A stretch of DNA of 64,000 nucleotides. Origin: Flavobacterium sp. UBA7663 (GTDB lineage: Bacteria > Bacteroidota > Bacteroidia > Flavobacteriales > Flavobacteriaceae). The stretch's first letter is position 1. Each line of letters starts with the position of its first letter. A model generated the notes under the pieces. It did not search any database. It was not told the DNA's origin and saw only the letters and a program-made list of their open reading frames with translations. Below are positions 35,100-42,144 of this stretch, in pieces. The DNA lies in contig NZ_DLHR01000028.1 in NCBI RefSeq assembly GCF_002483315.1, forward strand, positions 124,001 through 188,000. The letters are read 5' to 3'. A program made the position numbers and the translations under genes.

Positions 35100-35154
35100 C
35101 ATAGTGCTATTTTAAAAATAAAGCCTGAATTTTGACGAACAAAATAGCGCTATG
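35100..35154. repeat. Inverted repeat spanning the DMT transporter start codon
   Basis: Arms 35100-35113 (CATAGTGCTATTTT) and 35141-35154 (AAAATAGCGCTATG) are complementary at 13 of 14 positions, the mismatch being a possible G-U pair. The right arm contains the ATG at 35152. The arms bracket a weak -7-like GAATTTTG. Confidence 0.6.
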
Positions 35155-36021
35155 GAAAACAATTCAACAAAATGGTATTTATTAGGCTTTTTAGGCTGTG
35201 TTTGGGGAAGCTCCTTCATCTTAATGCAATTGGGTTTGAAAGGTGTAAACTCGGTGCAATTAGGAAGTTTGCGAATCCTTTTTGCAGCTATGTTTTTGAT
35301 TATTGTTGGGTTTAAACAAATTCCTCAAATTCCATTACACAAATGGAAATACATTGCGTTAACGGCTTTGTGTGGAACATTTATTCCAGCGTTTTTGTTT
35401 GCTTTTGCACTTTCCAAAATTGATGGCTCTATAAGTTCGATTTTAAATTCATTAACTCCTTTAAATACATTATTGGCAGGATTGCTCTTTTTTGGAATGA
35501 GCGTGCAACGAAGTCAAGTATTTGGAGTTATTATTGGATTTATTGGCTGTGCTTTGTTGGTTTTATTTGGTGATGGAGAAAACACTACTGAAAACTATTA
35601 CTACGCTATCTTAATTGTAATTGCCTCTATTTTTTACGGAATCAATGTCAACTTAATTAAAAAATACTTATCCGATTTAAAACCTTTAACGATTAGCACA
35701 GGAAACTTCTTAATTATGTTTTTTCCAGCTTTAATCGTTTTATACTTTACGGGATTTTTTGATATTGTTCACGAAACTAAAGTGCAAACTTCATTAGGCT
35801 TTATTGCTATTTTAGGTGTCGTTGGAACCGGATTTTCGAATATTTTATTCTTTAAATTAATTCAGTTGTCATCGCCTGTTTTTGCATCTTCGGTCACGTA
35901 TATTATTCCAGTAGTAGCTTTTATTTTAGGGTATTTATTTATGAATGAAACGCTTTCCTTGATTCAATTATTAGGCGCATTAATCGTTTTAGTTGGGGTT
36001 TACTTTTCGAGTAAGAAATAA
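35152..36021 (+). CDS. EamA/DMT-family transporter
   Basis: The 289-residue protein has ten hydrophobic segments arranged as two EamA repeats (GCVWGSSFILMQLGLKG in the first, and ASSVTYIIPVVAFILGYLFMNE in the second). It belongs to the drug/metabolite transporter superfamily of inner-membrane exporters; the substrate is unknown. It is divergent from the HMA lipoprotein gene and ends at a terminator. Confidence 0.9.
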   Translation: MENNSTKWYLLGFLGCVWGSSFILMQLGLKGVNSVQLGSLRILFAAMFLIIVGFKQIPQIPLHKWKYIALTALCGTFIPAFLFAFALSKIDGSISSILNSLTPLNTLLAGLLFFGMSVQRSQVFGVIIGFIGCALLVLFGDGENTTENYYYAILIVIASIFYGINVNLIKKYLSDLKPLTISTGNFLIMFFPALIVLYFTGFFDIVHETKVQTSLGFIAILGVVGTGFSNILFFKLIQLSSPVFASSVTYIIPVVAFILGYLFMNETLSLIQLLGALIVLVGVYFSSKK

Positions 36022-36024
36022 AAA

Positions 36025-36050
36025 AAAGCGCCCAATTTCTTGAGCGCTTT
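36025..36050. terminator. Terminator between the DMT transporter and M16 genes
   Basis: Arms AAAGCGC (36025-36031) and GCGCTTT (36044-36050) enclose a 12-base loop. It serves convergent genes and is flanked by an A tract. Confidence 0.75.
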
Positions 36051-36071
36051 CTGAATTTCATGGTTTGTTTA

Positions 36072-38123
36072 TTATTTGAAATCAGCGTCTGTTACACCTT
36101 CGTTAATTTTAACTTCAGTAGTAATTAATTCGATTTCGATACCAACATTCATGATGGTTTTGTATGGGAATTTCAATCCTTTTACATCTTTGTAATCTTG
36201 GTAGTAAGTAGTTTGTGTCATTTTTTGACCACCTTGCTCTAATTCTTTAGCTTCAGCTACTTTAAATCCAGTTTTTACATCATAGTAATAGGTAGATTTT
36301 CCGTTTTTGATTGCATAAGCATCAGCTCCATTGATATTTTCAATTCCAGTTAAAGTTATATCTTTATCTGTTAATAGTGCTAACTCTTTGAATGTTGTAG
36401 CTTCAGCTTGCATATCTTTCAAATCTTGGTCTTTGAAATCTTTTCTTTGACCTTGTTGTACCATGTAAGCTTCTTTTTCGTTAACCACTTGTTTCATCAT
36501 GGTCATTCCCATAGCTTTCATTTCAACACCCATTTTCTTAGGAGCTGTTTTAACTACTAATTCTAAAGGAGTTCCTTGAACAGTTCCAGCTGACATTACT
36601 GCTAACGTTTTTACGTTTTTAACTGCTTTTTCACCACCAATTACATTGATATAGTTATTTAATACAGTTTGAGCTGTAACTCCTGCAGGAACAGGTTTTT
36701 TAACTTCTGGTTTTTCTGTTGGGTTACCATATTTGTCAAAGTAGAAAATTGGTAATTTTTCTTTTTTACTCATTGCTTCTAAGCCTGGTAAAACATCCCC
36801 AGCTTTTCCAACGATAACCACTCTTGTTTTATCCGATAAGAAATATTTGTTAGCTGCATTTTTAATATCTTCAGCCGTAACTGCGTTGATATTTTTAATG
36901 TAGTTTTCATAGAAATCTTCTGGTAAACCTTGAGTTTCTTTATTTAAAGCGTATCCAGCAATAGTTGATGGTTTTTCAATTTGCATTACGAAGTTACCTA
37001 CGTATTTTGCTTTTGCATTTCTTAAATCTTCTTCAGAAACTAATTCTGTTTTGATTCTTTTTAACTCGTTGAAAAATTCAACAACAGAACTATCTGTTAC
37101 TGTATTTCTTACAGAAGCACTTGAACGGAATTTATTGATATATTTTCCAGCCCCAATAGAAGAGTATGCACCGTATGTCCAACCGTGTTTTTCACGTAAG
37201 TTTAAGAATAATCTTCCTTCACCTCCACCACCTAAAATTTGGTTCGCTAATAAAACTGAAAAGTATTCTTTATCTGTCATTTTTAAGTTTGACAAGTTTA
37301 CTAAAGCAATTTCTGACTGTACAGCGTTTGGTGTATCGATAAAGTTGATTTGGCTATACTGAACATCTTTTGGCTCAGAGTAAGATAACTGAGGTGCAGT
37401 TGCTTTTCTCCATTTTCCAAAAAGTCTTTCTACCTCTTTTTTAACTTCTTTAAAGTTAACATCTCCAACAATTACCAAATAAGCATTAGCAGGAACGAAA
37501 TAAGTGTTGTAATTTAAAACAACGTCTTCAAATGTTACGTTTTTCAGCGTTTCTTCACTTGTGTATTCTCCTTTGTAATGTTCTTTTCCAAACACTAAAA
37601 CATTTTCTACTCTACGAGCAATAGCAGAAACGCTTTTTTCATCTGCTTTTAAACCTTCGATGATTTTTTCTTTTTCTTTTTCGAATTCAGCTTTATCAAA
37701 TAATGGGTTTAATGCACCATCAGCCATTAATTCTAAAATTCTTTTTGAATATCTCGAAAGTCCGTTTCCAGAAGCTCCAGAAGCATAAAAATTGATATCA
37801 GCACCTAAGAAATCGATTTCTTCGTTGTAAACATCTTTTGTGATAGTTTCAGTTCCGTTACCTAACATTCCACTTAAAATATCAGAAACTCCTTTTTTAT
37901 TTCCTTCAGCATAAGGCGGATTATCTAAAGTTAGATTGAAAGAAACACGTGGTAATTTGTGATTTTCCACAACTAAAACTTTCAAACCATTCTTAAGTAC
38001 AAAACTTTGTGGTTTGTTTATGTTAATGCTAGGAGCTGGTCCTGCCTTTGGTTGCGGTCTGTCTTGTGCTTGCATAGTTATTGTTAAAAATAAACTGGCT
38101 GCTATGTATATAAATTTTTTCAT
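36072..38123 (-). CDS. M16 family peptidase-like protein without the zinc motif, with C-terminal extension
   Basis: The 683-residue protein has a signal peptide (MKKFIYIAASLFLTITMQAQ) and two M16 half-domains. The HxxEH zinc motif is absent: the aligned place reads GVSDILSGMLGNGT. The later R/Y region (GWTYGAYSSIGAG) is kept. This is the pattern of the non-catalytic partner in two-subunit M16 proteases. About residues 490-683 add a LolA-like or DUF4292-like beta domain (LAVMSAGTVQG, then YYYDVKTGFKVAE). ATG at 38123 is used; the upstream TTG is less likely. Located 12 bases after the catalytic partner. Confidence 0.88.
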   Translation of the reverse strand: MKKFIYIAASLFLTITMQAQDRPQPKAGPAPSININKPQSFVLKNGLKVLVVENHKLPRVSFNLTLDNPPYAEGNKKGVSDILSGMLGNGTETITKDVYNEEIDFLGADINFYASGASGNGLSRYSKRILELMADGALNPLFDKAEFEKEKEKIIEGLKADEKSVSAIARRVENVLVFGKEHYKGEYTSEETLKNVTFEDVVLNYNTYFVPANAYLVIVGDVNFKEVKKEVERLFGKWRKATAPQLSYSEPKDVQYSQINFIDTPNAVQSEIALVNLSNLKMTDKEYFSVLLANQILGGGGEGRLFLNLREKHGWTYGAYSSIGAGKYINKFRSSASVRNTVTDSSVVEFFNELKRIKTELVSEEDLRNAKAKYVGNFVMQIEKPSTIAGYALNKETQGLPEDFYENYIKNINAVTAEDIKNAANKYFLSDKTRVVIVGKAGDVLPGLEAMSKKEKLPIFYFDKYGNPTEKPEVKKPVPAGVTAQTVLNNYINVIGGEKAVKNVKTLAVMSAGTVQGTPLELVVKTAPKKMGVEMKAMGMTMMKQVVNEKEAYMVQQGQRKDFKDQDLKDMQAEATTFKELALLTDKDITLTGIENINGADAYAIKNGKSTYYYDVKTGFKVAEAKELEQGGQKMTQTTYYQDYKDVKGLKFPYKTIMNVGIEIELITTEVKINEGVTDADFK

Positions 38124-38135
38124 ATTCTTCAAATC

Positions 38136-39461
38136 TTAGTTTTGAGCTTTGTCTTTAGCAGGAACATAATCTAAAATCATTCTTTGGTTTGAGTTTAGAT
38201 ATTTTTTTGCAATGTCTCTAATTTCTTCTCTTGTAATAGAACGATAAATTTCAATTTCTGTATTGATTAAGTTGATATCGCCATACAACATATAGTAAGT
38301 TGCTAAATTATCAGCAATTCCTTCAACAGAAGCATTATTACTTACGTAGTTGCTTTCAAATTTGTTTTGAAGTTTTTGGAAGTCTTTTTCAGAAATTAAT
38401 TCGTTTTGCATTTTTACGATTTCCTCATCAATTTCTTTTAAGATAGATTCTGTCGTATTTTCTCCCATTGGTAAACCATAGATTAAATACATACCATAAT
38501 CTTCTTGACTATAGTTGAAAGCACCAATTTGTAATGCCATTTTTTTATCGTCTACAATTTTCTTGTATAATTTAGAGCTTTTTCCATCAGAAAGGTAAGC
38601 TGAAATCATATCTAAAACTCTAGCATCACGTGTTTTCATTGAAGGCGTTCTATAAGAAGCTACTAACATCGGAATTTGAATGTTTGGATCTTGCCAAGTT
38701 GCTTTAAATTCTTTTGTAATTGGCGCTTCTTCAACTTTTTGACGAGTTACAGGAGCTCCTTTAGGAATAGCACTAAAATATTTTTTAACCCATTCTTTCG
38801 CTTGCGCTTTGTCAAATTGACCAGCAATTACTAAAACTGCATTATTTGGTACATAAAATTTTTTGTTGAAAGCTAAGAATTCTTCTAAAGTAGCTGCATC
38901 TAAATGCTCCATTTCTCCAATGGTTGTCCATTTGTATGGGTGAACTTTAAACATGTTTTCTTTAACAGCCTTAATTAAGTTTCCGTAAGGTTGATTGTCA
39001 ACACGTAATCTTTTTTCTTCTTTAACTACTTCATTTTGTGTATCAACCCCTTTTTGGTCAATAACAGGATGCATTAATCTTTCAGATTCCATCCAAATAG
39101 CTAATTCTAAATTGTTAGAAGGAAAAACTTCATAGTAATACGTTCTGTCATCTGTAGTATTAGCATTGTTGTTTCCTCCGTTTGCTGTAACTAGTTTAAA
39201 CCATTCCCCTTTACCAATGTTTTTTGTTCCTTCAAATAAAAGGTGTTCAAAAAAGTGAGCAAAACCAGTACGGTTAGGTTGTTCGTCTTTAGCTCCTACG
39301 TGATACATTACAGAAGTAATTACCACTGGTGCAGAATTGTCTTGATGAAGTACGACGTGTAATCCGTTGTCTAAATCAAATTCCTCGAATGTTACTTTTT
39401 GAGCAGAAGCAGTTCCGCCAAGCATTAGTGCAGTACCCAAAGCCATTAAAGATTTTTTCAT
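38136..39461 (-). CDS. M16 family zinc peptidase (active subunit)
   Basis: The 441-residue protein has a signal peptide (MKKSLMALGTALMLGGTASAQ) and the inverted zinc motif HFFEH (about residue 70) with the downstream Glu in the EVVKEEKRLR helix. It is a single M16 unit, so it is expected to pair with the downstream inactive protein to form a clamshell peptidase in the periplasm. The two genes form an operon with a 12-base gap. The physiological substrate is unknown. Confidence 0.92.
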   Translation of the reverse strand: MKKSLMALGTALMLGGTASAQKVTFEEFDLDNGLHVVLHQDNSAPVVITSVMYHVGAKDEQPNRTGFAHFFEHLLFEGTKNIGKGEWFKLVTANGGNNNANTTDDRTYYYEVFPSNNLELAIWMESERLMHPVIDQKGVDTQNEVVKEEKRLRVDNQPYGNLIKAVKENMFKVHPYKWTTIGEMEHLDAATLEEFLAFNKKFYVPNNAVLVIAGQFDKAQAKEWVKKYFSAIPKGAPVTRQKVEEAPITKEFKATWQDPNIQIPMLVASYRTPSMKTRDARVLDMISAYLSDGKSSKLYKKIVDDKKMALQIGAFNYSQEDYGMYLIYGLPMGENTTESILKEIDEEIVKMQNELISEKDFQKLQNKFESNYVSNNASVEGIADNLATYYMLYGDINLINTEIEIYRSITREEIRDIAKKYLNSNQRMILDYVPAKDKAQN

Positions 39462-39588
39462 ACGTTATTAATTTGTTTGATATAATTGTAATTAGACGCA
39501 ATTTCCGAAAAATGTTACAATTAAATTGTGTTTTTATGTAGAAAAAACATTGAAATTAAAATTTAGAATATTTTTATTAAGCAGATAG

Positions 39589-39618
39589 TTGTTTGGTTTA
39601 GAAATTATTGTATATTTG
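39589..39618 (+). promoter_or_regulatory. Promoter of rplU-rpmA
   Basis: A -33 TTG (39589-39591) and a -7 TATATTTG (39611-39618), spaced by 19 bases, match the Bacteroidota consensus. The leader is about 28 bases. The 189-base gap upstream otherwise shows nothing recognisable. Confidence 0.65.
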
Positions 39619-39650
39619 CAACCTTAAAATTTTTAACTAAAATCATTGTT

Positions 39651-40073
39651 ATGTACGCAATCGTAGAGATAGCAGGGCAACAATTCAAAGTAAGCAAAGA
39701 CCAAAAGGTTTATGTTCACCGTTTAGCTTCAGAAGAAGGAACTAAAGTTTCTTTTGACAAAGTTCTTTTATTAGATGAAAACGGAACAGTAACTTTAGGC
39801 GCCCCAGCTGTAGAAGGAGCTTCTGTAGAAGCCAAAGTGTTACAACACTTAAAAGGTGATAAAGTAATCGTTTTCAAAAAGAAAAGAAGAAAAGGTTACA
39901 AAAAGAAAAATGGTCACAGACAATCATTCACTCAAATTTTAATTGAAGGAATTGTTGCTACTGGAGCTAAGAAAAAAGCTGCTAAAAAAGAAGTTGAAGT
40001 TGAAGTAACTGAAACTGCTGAAGAAGTTAAGCCAAAAGCTAAAGCGACTAAAAAACCAAAAACTGAAGAATAA
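39651..40073 (+). CDS. rplU: 50S ribosomal protein L21
   Basis: The 140-residue protein begins MYAIVEIAGQQFKVSKDQ and contains the L21 core through the KKRRKGYKKKNGHRQSFTQI segment. About 35 residues of Lys, Glu and Ala follow, a C-terminal extension seen in several Bacteroidota L21 proteins. L21 binds 23S rRNA in the large subunit. It forms the usual pair with rpmA, 18 bases downstream. Confidence 0.97.
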   Translation: MYAIVEIAGQQFKVSKDQKVYVHRLASEEGTKVSFDKVLLLDENGTVTLGAPAVEGASVEAKVLQHLKGDKVIVFKKKRRKGYKKKNGHRQSFTQILIEGIVATGAKKKAAKKEVEVEVTETAEEVKPKAKATKKPKTEE

Positions 40074-40091
40074 CATTTAAAATATAACATC

Positions 40092-40352
40092 ATGGCTCAC
40101 AAGAAAGGTGTCGGTAGTTCGAAGAATGGTAGAGAATCAGAATCGAAACGTTTAGGCGTTAAGATTTATGGTGGTCAAGCTGCTATTGCTGGAAACATCA
40201 TTGTTAGACAAAGAGGTTCTAAGCACAACCCAGGTGAAAATGTTTACATGGGAAAAGATCATACTTTACATGCTAAAGTTGATGGAGTTGTAAAATTCCA
40301 GAAAAAAGCGGAAAACAAATCATATGTATCTGTAATTCCTTTTGAAGCTTAA
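40092..40352 (+). CDS. rpmA: 50S ribosomal protein L27
   Basis: The 86-residue protein begins MAHKKGVGSSKNGRESESK, the invariant L27 N-terminus that reaches the peptidyl-transferase centre. There is no N-terminal pre-extension of the kind removed by Prp protease in Firmicutes. It ends before a strong terminator. Confidence 0.97.
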   Translation: MAHKKGVGSSKNGRESESKRLGVKIYGGQAAIAGNIIVRQRGSKHNPGENVYMGKDHTLHAKVDGVVKFQKKAENKSYVSVIPFEA

Positions 40353-40375
40353 TAATCTTATTTAGCAAACATATT

Positions 40376-40402
40376 AAAAACCTCTCCAATGGAGAGGTTT
40401 TT
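40376..40402 (+). terminator. Terminator of rplU-rpmA
   Basis: Arms AAAAACCTCTCC and GGAGAGGTTTTT with a three-base loop AAT; the stem is perfect. It could also act on the convergent dGTPase gene. Confidence 0.88.
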
Positions 40403-40436
40403 AATTTACTATGAGTTTTATTTAATAAAATTATAT

Positions 40437-41780
40437 TCATTTATTTGCCTGAATAGTTTTATATAATTCTAAAGCTTTACCATCTGTCAACAATGACACA
40501 AAGTGACAAATATGCAACAGTCTGTCGTATAGATTTTCTTTTTGAAACTGAAAACGCTCTGGAAGTAATTTTAGCAATAACTCATCGTAACTAGATGCCG
40601 TTCCGTTTTCTTTTTTATTGTAAGCGGTACAAAAACTATCCAATAAATTATTGATAATTTTATAACCCATTACCTCTTTCTGAATTACTTCCTTACTTTG
40701 ATATACGTTTTTTATACTGATTTGGATGATATCATTCATTTGAGCTTTGTACTGACTTTTATCCATCAAGGCAAATGGGAAATCTCCATCCAAAATAGCT
40801 TTTTCATTTTCCATAAAAACCACCACTGCATCGTTGATTAAACTTCCAATGGCTAATGCTCGCAAATAACTGATTCTATCTTCTTTAGTGAGTAATTCGT
40901 TGTATTTCTTGGTATCAATTCCGTTTTTGACTAATTTGATTAGATATTCTAATGCATATTCTTCCGAAATCCAACCTAAATTAATTCCGTCTTCAAAATC
41001 GATAATGGTATAACAAATATCATCAGCTGCTTCAACCAAATACGCTAAGGGATGACGTTCGAAACCAATATCATTTCCTGATTTATTTGAAATCAAACCT
41101 AAATCGTTTGCTACCTCAGCAAAAAACGCTTTGTCTTGCTGAAAGAAACCGTATTTTTTATCGCAAATTTTTTGTGTTGGTTTTTTAGGCAAACTTTCTT
41201 TGGGATATTTCATAAAAGCCCCTAAAGTGGCGTATGAAATACGCAAACCACCTTCAATTCCTTCACGAGAAGCCGCTAAAACTGAAAATCCGTTGGCATT
41301 TCCTTCAAAATCGATTAAATCTTGCCATTGTTTTTCGGTGAGTTGGTCTTTGTATTGCAATCCATTTCCGGTTTTGAAATATTCGCCAATTGCTTTTTCT
41401 CCTGAATGTCCGAAAGGTGGATTTCCAATATCATGAGATAATGCAGCAGCAGCCACAATCGCACCAAAATCATTCGCTTGATAACCGTGAACTTCTTGTA
41501 AATGTGGATATTTAGCAATGATTTGCTTTCCAACTAAACGTCCCAAAGAACGCCCAACGACCGAAACCTCCAAACTATGCGTTAGTCGGTTGTGTACGAA
41601 ATCGGTTTTTGAAAGTGGAATGACTTGCGTTTTATCTTGCAAACTTCTAAAAGCGGCAGAAAAAATAATTCGGTCATAATCAACTTCAAAGCCTAAACGG
41701 GTGTCGTCTTGCTCTTTTCGTAAACGTTTACTGGTGTCGCCTTGTCTTTTTAAGGACAATAATTGTTCCCACTGCATCAT
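40437..41780 (-). CDS. dgt: dNTP triphosphohydrolase (Dgt family)
   Basis: The 447-residue HD-domain enzyme cleaves dGTP (or other dNTPs) to the nucleoside and triphosphate. It shows RIIFSAAFRSLQDKTQV near the start, NRLTHSLEVS for the first His and ALSHDIGNPPFGHSGE for the HD pair, then LVEAADDICYTIIDFEDG with the last metal Asp. Length fits Dgt. It follows a small gene by 27 bases and lies close to the ribonucleotide reductase genes, placing dNTP destruction beside dNTP synthesis. Confidence 0.92.
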   Translation of the reverse strand: MMQWEQLLSLKRQGDTSKRLRKEQDDTRLGFEVDYDRIIFSAAFRSLQDKTQVIPLSKTDFVHNRLTHSLEVSVVGRSLGRLVGKQIIAKYPHLQEVHGYQANDFGAIVAAAALSHDIGNPPFGHSGEKAIGEYFKTGNGLQYKDQLTEKQWQDLIDFEGNANGFSVLAASREGIEGGLRISYATLGAFMKYPKESLPKKPTQKICDKKYGFFQQDKAFFAEVANDLGLISNKSGNDIGFERHPLAYLVEAADDICYTIIDFEDGINLGWISEEYALEYLIKLVKNGIDTKKYNELLTKEDRISYLRALAIGSLINDAVVVFMENEKAILDGDFPFALMDKSQYKAQMNDIIQISIKNVYQSKEVIQKEVMGYKIINNLLDSFCTAYNKKENGTASSYDELLLKLLPERFQFQKENLYDRLLHICHFVSLLTDGKALELYKTIQANK

Positions 41781-41807
41781 GTGATTCTGGATTGAAGATT
41801 TTAGAAA

Positions 41808-42032
41808 TTACTCTTTTTCGTTAGCCAAAAAGAAATTTCTCGATTTTTTTGGATACTGGTTGTAACTTTTATCACTCGGATTTACGATTACCGATTTGAT
41901 GTTGATTTCGTCTCCTACTTTGAAACTTTTTTCAGTGTATTGGTAATCCAATAAATATTCGCCACAGAAATAGTTTCCATCTGCGTCTTTTTCTATAATT
42001 CCAGTGTGAACCCCTTTTTTATCTTTTGACAT
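41808..42032 (-). CDS. Small conserved-looking hypothetical protein (74 residues)
   Basis: The start ATG at 42032 (MSKDKKGVHTGIIEKDADG) is chosen because a -7 box lies 18 bases upstream, whereas a longer frame reaching 42098 would begin inside the nrdA terminator region. The protein is soluble, rich in Lys, Asp and Tyr, with strands GNYFCGEYLLDYQY and VGDEINIKSVIV. I do not recognise a family. It is probably co-transcribed with dgt. Confidence 0.65.
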   Translation of the reverse strand: MSKDKKGVHTGIIEKDADGNYFCGEYLLDYQYTEKSFKVGDEINIKSVIVNPSDKSYNQYPKKSRNFFLANEKE

Positions 42033-42049
42033 AATCTGTTTATTTTTTT

Positions 42050-42057
42050 CAAATGTA
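42050..42057 (-). promoter_or_regulatory. -7 promoter box (TACATTTG) for the small gene and dgt
   Basis: Reads TACATTTG on the minus strand and predicts a leader of about 13 bases before the ATG at 42032. Confidence 0.5.
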
Positions 42058-42084
42058 CGAATTGAAACGCAATTTTTTAAAACA

Positions 42085-42112
42085 AAAACAGCCATCAAAA
42101 GACAGCTGTTTT
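42085..42112 (-). terminator. Terminator of nrdA
   Basis: Arms AAAACAGC (42085-42092) and GCTGTTTT (42105-42112) enclose a 12-base loop. On the minus strand it follows the nrdA stop and runs into T residues. Confidence 0.7.
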
Positions 42113-42138
42113 CTATATTCTATTTTCTGTATTCTATG
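42111..42138. repeat. Four-copy heptamer tandem repeat, TTCTATn
   Basis: Four consecutive 7-base units read TTCTATA, TTCTATT, TTCTGTA and TTCTATG. They fill the space between the nrdA stop (42145) and its terminator. Confidence 0.7.
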
Positions 42139-42144
42139 CTCTAA

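Noticed and set aside
41808..42098. Longer reading of the small gene upstream of dgt
   Set aside because: The extra 22 codons overlap a promoter box and reach into the nrdA terminator; the ATG at 42032 fits better.
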